Source of the DNA: Rhynchopus sp. YZ270_cl-10
Taxonomy: Eukaryota; Euglenozoa; Diplonemea; Diplonemida; Diplonemidae
Assembly (NCBI GenBank): GCA_964035575.1
Contig: OZ037859.1
Span: forward strand, 1,240,001-1,304,000
Reading direction: 5' to 3'
Length of the DNA: 64,000 bases
Positions 33,489-43,984 of the stretch are shown here, piece by piece. The stretch's first letter is position 1, and the number at the start of each line of letters is the position of its first letter. The translations under genes and the position numbers were made by a program. The notes beneath the pieces were generated by a model, which did not search any database, was not told the origin of the DNA, and was given only the letters and a program-made list of their open reading frames with translations.

Positions 33489-34025
33489 ATGCCCTCAGTA
33501 CCACCGCCCCCTGAGTTCCGCCTCACGGGTCTCACTTGCCCAAAAAGAGAGGTAAAAAACGCACTTTCCCCCTTTCAGAACAATACACTCTTTATTATGC
33601 ATATCGTAGAATGCACAGGGTTGGATGCGAGTCGCTGTGTGGTAGATGTCCTGGCAAAGATTGGGGGCGGCGGGAGTGTGACCTTGAAGGGAGAAGGGAA
33701 GTATGTGAGCACCGTGTCGCTTGCTGTCGCGTTGTTGTGTTGTGATCATTCGCAGACTGCCAAGGTGGGGACATGGACGGCAGTGCCGAATGACCAGACG
33801 GCACTTCACTCAGGCGAGCCCCCTTCTCTCTCAGTATCATTTCACCCGAATGTTGCCGCGCACGCTTCGCTTCCCGCACCCTCACACCTCCCGCTCCCCG
33901 TCCGTCACTCCCTCGGAAGATCCCCGATCACACCTTATACGAAAGCCCTTCCATCCCCCATGAACACAACCGGAATGCTCCGTGGGGGAGAAACAGACTC
34001 TCCAGTGTTCTCCTCTGGGATGTAG
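33489..34025 (+). CDS. Small protein with Alba-like nucleic-acid-binding domain
   Basis: 178 residues from the ATG at 33489. Residues 35-120 follow the beta-alpha-beta-alpha-beta-beta order of Alba proteins: strand NNTLFIMHIVECTG, helix DASRCVVDVLAKI, strand SVTLKGEGK, helix YVSTVSLAVALLCCDHS, strands AKVGTWTAVP and SLSVSFHPN. The rest is a Pro/Ser-rich tail. Alba proteins bind RNA or DNA, and in kinetoplastids act in mRNA control, but the match here is by pattern only. A possible 27-base intron (33553-33579) would be far too short and is read as coding. A GTATG-started 55-base alternative intron would break the helix and was not used. Confidence 0.5.
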   Translation: MPSVPPPPEFRLTGLTCPKREVKNALSPFQNNTLFIMHIVECTGLDASRCVVDVLAKIGGGGSVTLKGEGKYVSTVSLAVALLCCDHSQTAKVGTWTAVPNDQTALHSGEPPSLSVSFHPNVAAHASLPAPSHLPLPVRHSLGRSPITPYTKALPSPMNTTGMLRGGETDSPVFSSGM

Positions 34026-34343
34026 ATGTGTTATAGGGGGGGGGTAGGATCCTGTGTAGATACGCAATGTTAGATTTTAAAAAAAACGGCATTTTTTTTT
34101 GAGATTTTTTTGCATACCAATAAATCTGATAACGGTCAAAGCCACCACTGAAGCGGTCTGTCTGCAGCTGTCATCTCAAAATCTTCGTGATTTTCCGGTG
34201 CACCCCTTTTCTTACAGAAACCCACACCCGATAAAGACACTTACTTTACCCACTTTTGATTTTTTTTCTTCCCAAATAATTGATACTTTCTGAGCGGTCC
34301 CCTGTGGGGGATTTTTTTTTTTTTTTGTTTTTTTGGAAAGACA
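34026..34343. other. Spacer
   Basis: No gene or clear repeat. T- and G-runs are present. TTTTCTTACAG ends at 34217 and is a likely leader acceptor for the next gene. Confidence 0.5.
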
Positions 34344-37154
34344 ATGTCGCGAGAACAGCAGCTGGTGGAGGAGAACAGGATCCTGCGGGAGGAGCTTGAG
34401 GCACTCAAGCGCGAGAGGACAAGCCCGAGCGTGACGCACTCCCCGCACCCCCCTGCTGCCACCCCACCGTCGCATCGTTCCATGGACCACGCGGTTGAAG
34501 GCCACGCCGCTTACGCATCGCCATCCCCTAATACCCGACCTGGCTCACCACCTACACATCGGTTTCATGAAGATGATAGACTAAAAGGGAGCGACGTATG
34601 GTTTTAATTTTCTTTTTCCTTACGTTACGTAACGTAGTGTTATTAGAAATTCGAATAATAAAGCCAACGTTTAATCGCCTGATACCGACTATTTTCTCCC
34701 TATAAAAAAATCACTTTGTGCCAAATTCAGATGTCATACACTGTTTTTGGCTGCGTTCAACCCGAACGAAAGCGGAGTTCAATTCGTGGACATCCATGCG
34801 CCAGCAGTCACCACGTCCTAGGACGTTCGGGATGAACTCATTGGGGTGAATAGTGTTGTCGTACGCGGTCGTGTTCTTTCCTCTTGCGTGATCTGAGATC
34901 GAAAGATCTTTGCCGAAATTGTCATCGACCAATCTCGCGATGAAACGCGTTCTCGGTACCATGTCACCTTGCGCATTCATTCTTCTGTTAGACATGTCAT
35001 GATCATCAAGTGGAACGTCTTCATACCCTATTTGGAGATTAGAAGCTCCAAGAAGTCATGGTCGCGAAACTCCCATGCCGGGAAAAGTGACTGCGCTAGC
35101 AACTTCACTTTTTTCCACCCCGGTCCAACCAGCCATTGTACCAAGGTGCACTGTCACGAGAGAGACTTTGTATTTCAAGTCAATTTTTTTTGAGACATTT
35201 TTTAGTTTCATTTACTGGCTGGGTATTTTTAACTTCACACCATAACAGTTCATGACGCAGCGTACGAAGGCAGCGAAGGATGCGATCAACGACGACGTGA
35301 CGCACGAATTCTTTTCCGCGCACGAAAAGAACACCGCACTGAACGTGCAGCGCGACATACGGCAGTCCTGCCGCATTGCAGAGGACCGCATGGTGAAGCT
35401 TGACGACGCTTTGTCCATCCTGCAGTCCTCACAGGAGATGGTCAAAGGAAGTGCCGAGGCGTCTTCAGAGAGCATCCAACACAACTTTGAGAAGTACCGC
35501 GTAGAGCTGCGCCAACGCGAACAATCCTTCATGACAGACCTTGACAACCACAAAGACGGCGAACTCCGAAAGATACGCAAAGAAAAAGACATTGTCGTTC
35601 AACTCCTCAACACACTCGAAAACCTAGTCACCGAAGCATCCAACCTTATGTCAGGCCCAGACCCTGACTTCGAAACTGATGGTCAACAATACAAAACGCT
35701 TGCAGAAATAAAAGATGAATTTACAAGCCTCCGACAGGTCATGCTACCATGGGATATGGGGTACCTCTTTGACATGATTTCTGCTAAGGCATCTGAGCAG
35801 ATGATCGACCTCAGAACCACTGCGGTGCATGACATAATAGCGCGTTTGATTGAAATGCTTTCTTCTGCACGAGAAAAGGCGTCTGTAACGTTGGACACAT
35901 TAAACAACTTTATTTCCGATGTGGAAAAGGTCGTACCAGAAGCTAAACAGAGAATAGCTGAAGAGTTTAGACTCTTTGATAAGATCGTTGGCTCCAAAGA
36001 GGAGATGTTCGCATCCAAAGCTACCCACTATAGTAGAAACTACACCGACAGAATTGAAGTGGAGCGGGAGTGCATTGAAGAGTGGTTTAGCATTCTCTCC
36101 GCAAGAAGCCGTTCCTCGAAGGAGGCTATAGATTTGGGGAATGATCACCGGCTTCTCAAGGAGTTAGAGAATTTAAACCAAACGTTGGTTCAGGTAGATG
36201 GGTGCACGTTAACCCTGGGATATGATAATATGTCATTCCAACCTGTTCCCAGTGTGTTGTCATCATCGTTGGATCAATTGGGTACATTGCAGAGAGAGGA
36301 AATGCCGTGCAAAGCATTGATATCACCGATTTATCATTATTATCAATTCCTCGAACATAAAGAGTTTATGTATGGGGGTTCAGAGACGCAGGCTCCGCTA
36401 TCGGCGAATGCGGGGATAACCAAAAAAGAAAGGGCGCTCTTCGAACGGAGCTTCAAAAAAATAGACAAATACAAGGACGGAACGCTCAGCGAGGAGGAGC
36501 TGGAGGTGCTCTGGGCGATGGTCTTCACCGCAGTTCCGCGGCAGGCGATTTCGTGCATCACAGCGCGCATCTTCGAGGAAATCAATGTGCAGAAGAAAGA
36601 GCGCATCCACTTTGACGAATTCTTAAGGTATTTCCACTACATTTCTCCCACAACAAGCCTACAGTTGCTGCTTCAACGATTTTGTGAAGTGAGGTAAATA
36701 TGTATCTGTATTAACGTCCTTTTGTGTGCTTTCTCGAATAGAAAGTACCCCGAAGTTGATTTTTTTTTTACCCCGGTACAGCCGGTCATTGTACCAAAGG
36801 TACACTGTCATGAGGGCTTTGTATTTCAAGTCAACCTTTTTTTAAAGATTGCGAGAGTATCATCAGGGTTCAGTTTGAACGTTTGAGGTGACCAAGCATG
36901 CTCTTTTATTGTCGATATTTTTAAAAAAAATAATCGCCCTCTTTCACAGCTATGTATCAGAAGGGATGCACACCAACCTCGGTGCACAACGTGACCAGTT
37001 CTACAGAGCGGCGGTACAGTCTGGCGTTGAAAGTGAAATTGCCTCGACCACAACTGCCCCTCTTGTGCAGGCAGCCGATGCACAGAATAAAAGCGACGAG
37101 AGTGGACAGGAAGCCCCCGACCAAGCGTCGGAAGGTGGTGGGAACTCGGCGTGA
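34344..37154 (+). CDS. Coiled-coil protein with C-terminal EF-hand-like region (three exons)
   Basis: Exons 34344-34595, 35249-36693 and 36950-37154 join in phases 0 and 2 to give 633 residues. Exon 1 gives a short N-terminal coil (residues 3-25) and a Pro/Ser/His-rich linker. Exon 2 is long helical coiled coil. Near its end, FKKIDKYKDGTLSEEELEVL is an EF-hand with an intact loop (DKYKDGTLSEEE), followed by a second, degenerate hand (around INVQKKERIHFDEF). Exon 3 adds a Gln/Ala/Glu-rich tail. It is similar in style to the EF-hand gene at 2890 but not an obvious duplicate. Intron 1 (653 bases) contains an antisense open frame, a 16-bp palindrome and a family A repeat. Intron 2 (256 bases) contains A and C repeats. 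Confidence 0.75.
34621..34636. repeat. 16-bp perfect palindrome in intron
   Basis: TACGTTACGTAACGTA reads the same on both strands. It lies 25 bases into intron 1 of the coiled-coil gene and about 75 bases from the end of the antisense frame, so it could mark one end of an insertion. No matching partner was found at the other side. Confidence 0.6.
34711..34995 (-). pseudogene. Antisense coding-like fragment of unknown origin in intron 1
   Basis: A 94-residue minus-strand frame with balanced, coding-like composition (for example RFIARLVDDNFGKDLSISDH and IHPNEFIPNVLGRGDCW). Base composition is more even than the T-rich intron around it. It looks like the C-terminal part of a protein captured by insertion. 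I do not recognise the family; a cellular gene fragment or an old mobile or viral sequence are both possible. It has no complete gene around it and looks like a broken fossil. Confidence 0.4.
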
Positions 37155-38241
37155 ATCAGGTTGGGCATCGAAAAAGGTAGATAGGAGAAATAGCAGCACT
37201 TCCGCGCTCTATTTTTTCTCCTCACGCGTAGTGTATCAAGAAACTAGACATTCATCTGGATGAGTGGAAGCGGGAGTAGCACATATCAGATGCAAACCGC
37301 AAGGATGGTTGGGGTCCACCCCGGTACACCCCACGGTACATTGTCATGAGAGGGCTTTGTATTTCGAGTCAACTTTTATTTTTGTATTTTTATTTTTGCT
37401 GTCGTGTCTTTGTCTGCATAAGCCCATATGAAAACCACCGGAGGTTTTTTACTGCGTTTTTGGCGCCTTTTATCACCCCACCACTTCCCATACTCCTCTA
37501 TCAGGTTGTTTCTGTGGTGGCTACGCAGAGGCTTAGATCCATCGTAAAAAAAACTTCCTCCCCCTCTTCTTTCAGGACTATTATCTTCTTTCCAGTCCTG
37601 TCACATATTTTGACAAAACCCCCCTTTTTTTTGCGTTCGGAATTTACACAGAGAAGTGAGTCTCAACCCCCTGAAAGAAACATCGTTTTTTGTTAATTTT
37701 TTTTTGCCGTTTCCCCACCCAAGACCCCTTCGAAAAGTCTCAACAAAATAACAACAAAAGGGTGGAGCTCATCCTCGGGGGTGTCAATAACTAAATGCAA
37801 ACCGAGTTTTCAATATGTAAAAAAACGACACCACGTCGCTATTGATGCGTTCCCGGTGTTTCCTTCTTTACAGAAGATTCGCTGGGTTCAAGAGGTTGTA
37901 AATAATTAGATGGATCTCGATATCCCCCCTTTTTTTAAAGATGTGTGTGCACGAGAGGCCTATTCATCTTACAAGTTTTCTTTTCTATTGGGGCGGGCTC
38001 GATTCCCGGATTACGCACCCACCTTTTTATTACTAAGCACAAGAGAGGCTAGGTTCGTATCTTTACAAACCCTTTTTAGTTGTCCTGCAGCATGGGGAAT
38101 AACAAAAAAAAAAAAGACAAAAAAACACGAAACAAAAAAAATGTCTTCTTTTTTTTTTTAATACATCTCTCAACACATCCCTCAATTCCTCACCCCACAA
38201 AAAGGGTATTTTTTTTTTGGTGATTCTTTCCCTTCGGAACA
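37155..38241. other. Intergenic region with several repeats
   Basis: Contains family A at 37256-37374, a decayed E copy near 37762-37810, a D copy at about 37935-37985 and a C-like piece near 38035. No coding sequence supported. Confidence 0.6.
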
Positions 38242-38352
38242 ATGGATGACGAGCACTTGATTCTTGGTCTCATTGGGGTTGTGGTAGCGCTGTTTGGCGG
38301 GGTGATGGTTGTGCTGATTTTCGGCAACGACGGGAGGGAGAAGACAGACTAA
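38242..38352 (+). CDS. 36-residue single-pass membrane microprotein
   Basis: ATG at 38242 to TAA at 38350-38352. The sequence is an acidic start (MDDEH), one hydrophobic helix (LILGLIGVVVALFGGVMVVL) and a charged tail (GNDGREKTD). Third-position G/C and regular codons stand out sharply from the T- and A-rich flanks, which argues that it is real. Length and layout resemble the tiny OST4 subunit of oligosaccharyltransferase or small mitochondrial membrane subunits, but I see no diagnostic residue, so no identity is given. It sits alone between two spacers upstream of the esterase gene. Confidence 0.55.
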   Translation: MDDEHLILGLIGVVVALFGGVMVVLIFGNDGREKTD

Positions 38353-38571
38353 AAAAATTACGACACAACAAACAAAAACAACGATACGGGGCTTAGATAA
38401 CACACTAAAACCACCTAAAATAAACCCCCCCTTTTTCTTTTGCCACTTCCACCTCACAACCCACCCATCTCCAAACACTCTCCTCAAAGGTGGTGGGCAC
38501 ACAACAACGCCCCCCCTCCCCACCCCCTGCTTACATCCTTTCATCCCCCTTCTTTCTCTTTCTCCTATAAA

Positions 38572-41511
38572 ATGCCTTTGAACGCTTCCCTCGAAGTTGT
38601 TGTCGATGTACAACGTTTTGTAAACATTGAGTTGTTAAGCCAAGGGTTGTACTATGTTACCCTCCGTTTGGAGGGACCAAGTGGAGATCGCGCGGTGCCT
38701 TTTGAATTGGCGTGTTCTCGGTTACCGGGGAGGGATGATTATGTGTTTGCACCTCAGGCAGAGATTTTGAGAAGTAAAACGATTCGGGGGCGGGCATTTA
38801 ATGTGCAATTTGTTGAACAATGTGAGACCGTGAAGGAGTTGTACAAGTTCGCGTTGACTGCCGATGCGGAGCAGCTGATTGGAAGCACAACAAAGCGTGA
38901 CGTTTGCCTTGTAGCAGAGCTGTTCCATCTGTCAAAGGAGAAGCTTCTCAAGACTGTCATCTTCCAATATGTGTCAGGCAGTGCTCCTGCGGTGCCGTAC
39001 CCTGACTCTGTGCAGAAGCTGCTTCGTAAGGCAACCTTCACAAATGAACGGACCCTCGACCTGAAGTACAGTGGCATCAGCTCGAAGGTCGATATGAGGC
39101 GCAACGAGGAAACGCTCAGCACAGGAGAGGTGCGTCGTATAGAACGTTCAGAGCAGCCTGTCGACGCAGGGACCTTCGAGCGGCTGACCGTCAAAAGGGT
39201 GCCAATTATCACCCCGCTGACCCCGCATATTGAGTACCTCCCTATTGTGTTTGATGGGTGCTATTTCTGCAAGCTGGACGTCATGTTGTCGACCTCGCTT
39301 ACCGGTATGTAGAATAATCGTTTTATTAGGTTGCAAATGAAATACTTCACAAATCTAACAGGTGTATCCTTCCTCCCCGACAAGACGTCGTCGTTATCGT
39401 CGTCGCAGTCGCCCTTAGGGAATTCGTATCTGGCGGGTAGGGCAGGGTCTACACCGCCATCGGAGACGGATGCGGGTGCGGACGGTGCCGAGGCGACGGG
39501 TAATGGTGCAAGTAACGTTGCTGGGAACAGTGCAAGTAATGGTGCAGGGAATAGTGGAGGTAACGGTAAAGCTACGCATGCGGAGCCGTTTTCAACAACA
39601 GTGACTACAAACGACGTAACAGTCAGCATCACAACACCGCCGATCCGCCAGCTGCCGCCCCCATCAGACGTCGGTTCCCCCGTCCTGCCCGAGGCGCCAC
39701 AGACACTGACACCACCCGAGCAGACGCTTGCATCCGAAACAGCGAACTCCAGCTTCCCCGAGAAGAAGAAGCCCAAGAAGAAGGACCGCAAAGCCACAGA
39801 GCGTGCCCGCTCCAACATGGAGATGTACCGCGCCCTGCTCACCTACCTCACCTACGCGATATACCGTTTGGAGTCGTGGGGCCAGATCTCGCTGAAGAAC
39901 CCTGGCACAACCGAGGAGTGCCAGCTGCTCTTGGACACTTTGCTGGCTTGCAAGACAGAGTACACGAACGATTCTTTTGACAGCTCGGACGTCACTGTTG
40001 CGCTCCCGGTGAGCAGCAAATATTTGAACGTCTTCCAAACGATGGACCGTCTTGAGGACTGCGGGAGGGAGTATCTTCTGCAGGAGTTCTTTTCGAATGT
40101 CGATGACCGGCAGGCACGCAGCCGGCAACGTGCTGCGTGCGCAGTCACCACCTATGCTTTGACACGCGCACAGACGCCTCTCAAATGCGCGCTCTTTGAC
40201 ACAGAGCTTTTACTTCTCCCATCTGCGTCCCCTACACCAGACCCACGCACCCCCCGCACGCCACGCTCCGTTACAAGCGACACACAACACCCCTGCGCCA
40301 TCGACGCCGGGTGTATACAGCTGCTTCAAAATTTATCGAATCTGTTAAAATCTATGTGGGATCTGAGCTTTCCCGTACAAGACCATGTCTTAAAGGCTGT
40401 GGACGAGGCACGCTCTCAGGAGGCCTTCTTTAGCGCCCTCCGTAGACTTGCCATTAAGAACCTTGAGGTGTACGACTCGGCATCTGCAGAGGCAAGCGCT
40501 GTATCCGAGGCACCATTGTCGCCGAGGGTTCTGAGCTCACCACGTATCGACAAAACGCAGGCACCGGAGCACTCCTTCTTCGACTACGAGAAGCGCACGC
40601 ACATCCGCATCCGTGAACTCCGTCCTGAGATTGATGTGTCCTCCTCTGTCATCGCGAACATCCGGAAGCAACGTGCCCTCCAACACGCCCTCCCCTCCTC
40701 CGGCCAGGACCTCATCATCTTCGTCCACGGCTGGAAAGGATCGTGCGCCGACCTCTGCCTTTTCAAGAACTATCTCGCAGTCTACCTCCCCCCAGACAAA
40801 GAGTACTACTGCGTAAAGAATATGGCAGACATGCCGAACGCACCCATAAAAGACCTCGGCGAAGTTGTAGCAAAGGAGGTACGCGATTTCATACAGATGC
40901 GCGATCTGCAGATCGACAAACTCTCGTTTGTAGGGCACAGTATGGGATGTGTTGTGATCCGCGCCGCCCTCATGTCGAAGCACCTTGATCCGTATCTCGA
41001 TAAACTGCACACATTCATCTCTTTCGCAGGCCCCCATTTAGGCATCGCAAAGCAGGAATCTGCGAAGGTCGGCTGTGTCATAGGGTTTCTCTCTTCGGCG
41101 CGCTGGATGTCGAACATCCGTGATTTGAGTCTCGAAACACTGTTTATGCATAGTCTCTCTTCTGCAGATAGAACACACCTTTTCAGACATGTTCTTATGT
41201 TTGGATCGGAATCTGATCAGTTTGTTGGTCCTGGGTCCGCTTTGGCGGTTCAACCGCCTTCAAAAGGTGCCGTAAGAAAGGGGAAAATGGGAAAAGGTGC
41301 TGTTGTTGACGATATGGCGAGGAACCTCAGCGCTGCGTCTGTTTGTTGCGAAACGTACCGCCGATTTGTAGTTTCCTTTGCGCCGCATGGAAGGCGAGAG
41401 CTGACCAGCTGGTACGACCGCGTGATCGGACGGAGCATCCACATCTGCTTCCTTGTAGACGTTACCTTCCTCAACCTGGTCGCGCTTCTCTTCAAAGATT
41501 ATTTTTTGTGA
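38572..41511 (+). CDS. FAM135-type protein with DUF676 lipase/esterase domain
   Basis: Exons 38572-39304 and 39362-41511 join in phase 1 to give 960 residues. The N-terminal part has the FAM135 beginning (SLEVVVDVQRFVNIELLSQG), and the C-terminal part is an alpha/beta hydrolase of the DUF676 group: oxyanion region IIFVHGWKGSCADL, nucleophile elbow GHSMG at 769-773, then FISFAGPHLG and a tail (IGRSIHICFL, LLFKDYFL) that parallels animal FAM135A/B. The catalytic Ser is present; Asp (probably in GSESDQFV) and a His near the end complete a likely triad. A low-complexity Ser/Ala/Gly stretch follows the splice site. The substrate is unknown; lipids are likely. The intron is 57 bases and begins GTATGT. 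Confidence 0.85.
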
Positions 41512-43984
41512 TCATTTTCTCTGTTGCCGACGCAACAGTGAAACAGTAAAACACTTTAATATGGTAGTGGTGGGCTGTTTAACGCTTTGTGCTTTCTCTT
41601 TTGAAAGTATGTGAAATTTATTGCTTTTTTAACAAATCTAACCTTTTGCGAGAGTGTCCTTTCCCATGAGAGATGAGAGACGGGAAGGTCGGGGGGGATG
41701 GGGAGTTTTCAACGTCTCAATGCACATTCATTTTTAGGAGTGTAAAGTGCCTGCGTCCCGGCGTTTGCACTATCAACTTCACTTTTTTCTTCTTTTTTTT
41801 TTTTGGTCATCACTCAAACGCATATTTGACGAAGTTGACTAAGCATGGGGCTTAGGTTCATCTTGTCTTGTAATATTTCCTCTTTTTCTTTTGTCACCTC
41901 ATGAAATGAAGGAGGAAATAGAAACAACGCATTTTGAAAACACTTTGCGGTTCTAGGGACGAACCGCGCTGCAGAGCCACTCCTCACCAAACAGGTCGAG
42001 GTGTGTGCGTTTCACCACAACCTCTCCCATGGGTTTTATCGTGTGATAAGTGTTAAGTTTCTATTTTCTTTCAGTGTCTGCGTCCGCCGGTGGCCCTGTG
42101 AGGTGTTTTGTAGTGATCTTTGTATGCACACTCAGCCCCTTCATTTTCAAAAGAGGAGTGATACGTAAATCGATGGGCAAAATTCCTACAAGGAATAATG
42201 GAGTGAGAGTGAGAGTGACCATAACCCCCCCTCGCCCCCGCCAGGTATTTTTTATTTGCTTTTTCTTAGGTGACTACGGAGCACGAGAGGCTTAGGGTCA
42301 TCTTATAAACTTTTCTTTGTTTTTGTTCGGTTTACCGTTTCTTTTTCCGTTCTGGTTCTTTTGGTTTTTATCAACTCTTTTTAAGTTTAGTTTGTTGCGA
42401 TAGCCTATCTTTTCTCTGGGGCGGGGGTAGAGAAAAAAACCGACTGTGTTCCCCCCTGGTGAACATCAGGTGCTCTTTTAGCCCAATCAATCCCACATTC
42501 CCCTATGTCACTACCTTGGTCTGCGGCAGCAGAAAAAGAGGAGAGGCATCAGTATTTTTTTAAAAGAAATTCAGTGCCTGCGCCCGCCGTTGAACGGTGA
42601 GGTGTTTGCACTTCAACTTCTTTTTTTTTTTTGGGGGAAAGCTGTGTCCGTGAGGATCCCTTCCGCCACCCATTTCCCCCCCCCGCCCAAATTAGCGACG
42701 GGATTGCTCCATTTTTGCCTTTCCCACACTGCGAAACGGGCGGAGGAACCCCAAACCGGACCCTACATTACAGACCTAATTACCCTGTATCTGCAATCCT
42801 TTTCCTCATCTGGCTGATGAGTGGAAGCGGGAGTAGCACATATCAGATGTAAACCGCGAAATGGACTGTATGCCTGCATGGTTGGGGTGTCCACCCTGGT
42901 ACAGCCGGTCATTGTACTAAGGTACATTGTCAGCGCTTTGTTATATTTCAAGTCAAATTGTTGTTTTTTTTTTTGTAACTGTAACCTAACAGCGACTTAG
43001 GTTCATCTATTCTCTCTTGTGCCCTTTTTTTTAGTTATGATTTGTTATGATAGGTCCCGAACAGTTTAGTGAACATTCCCCCTTCCTTTCCTATACACAA
43101 CACCACCCGCCCCAATCGGATATAATTTCTTTTGGAGCTTTGCGAACGATCTTTCAAGGTTACAAAGGCAACGGGAGGCTTAGACTCCTCACAGACATTA
43201 TCTCTTTTATTCTCTTTAGTAAGGTCGTGTGTACACGAGAGGCAACAATCCATCTTGCAGCAAAAGTCTGTTTTTTTGTCGTACAGAGCCTTGTCTTATC
43301 AGGCGGCGATTGCCATTATGTTTGCAAAAATATTTTTTTGAGGTTGCAACTTTTCAAAATCAACAAAACAGATTGCCAAACATTGCCAACACGCCTCCGA
43401 TATTTTTTTTTTGTCACTTATTTCCGCCCTTTTGTAATTGACTTTTTAGGCACAATAAACGACGTAAATTTGTCACGAAAAAAAAAAAACTCTGATTATT
43501 TTGTTCCATGCGCAACACTCCGGGGGTTCGATAACCCGCGGAGTGTCAGTGCCTGCGTCCCAGAGGCGTTTGCACTATCAACTTCACTTTGTTCTCCACA
43601 CTCCCATACGCCTTGCTCTAATTTTAAAGGTGGCTACAGTACCCCACCTCACGTGGTAGTAACCATACCACAAAGAGAGGTTAACTCTATGCACAATGTT
43701 TCAGTGTACAGACACGAACCACCACACCCCTTATTAAAAAAGGACTAAGCAACGGGAGGCTTAGGTTCAAATCTTGCGTTTTTATTTTATTTTTCTGTTC
43801 TGGTACTCATTCATTGTTTTTTCCTTTTGTATTCTGCCTTCTGATCTCGGGTTTTGGTAGGGAACACACATAACCTCTCCCTATCTTCTTTGAAACGGAA
43901 AAAAAAAAAATAATCTTTTTTTTCGCTTTTTCTCTTCCCTCATGTAATCTTCCTTCATTCCTAATAGAACAAAAACAAAACACT
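41512..43984. other. Repeat-mosaic spacer
   Basis: No gene supported. In order it carries B (about 41745-41790), C (about 41838-41872), a B-like piece near 42060, C (about 42268-42305), B (42573-42620), A (42811-42958), C-like pieces near 42993 and 43160, D (about 43225-43265), a strong hairpin with B (43520-43595), an E-like GTGGCTACA piece near 43629 and C (about 43738-43775). A pyrimidine-rich run ends in TAG at 43965-43967, 17 bases before the next ATG. Confidence 0.6.
42811..42958. repeat. Dispersed repeat family A (best full copy)
   Basis: The fullest copy starts with GATGAGTGGAAGCGGGAGTA, contains AACCGCGAAATGGA, CATGGTTGGGG, GGTACAGCCGGTCATTGTAC and ends TATATTTCAAGTCAA. Others lie near 18115-18240, 21610-21750, 32030-32135, 35118-35190 (intron), 36769-36845 (intron), 37256-37374, 48575-48625 and, as a tail only, 53465-53500 (intron). 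All are in the same orientation as the genes. Confidence 0.75.

Noticed and set aside
33553-33579. 27-base intron in the Alba-like gene
   Set aside because: It has GT and CTTTCAG borders, but the shortest supported intron here is 44 bases and the donor is not GTATG.
37990-38018. tRNA-like T-arm (GGGCTCGATTCCCGG)
   Set aside because: No matching acceptor stem, A box or anticodon arm upstream; it lies within repeat D surroundings.
43520-43555. tRNA B-box-like GGTTCGATAACC
   Set aside because: It is the loop of a simple hairpin that recurs at 59520 as part of repeat B, without any tRNA fold.
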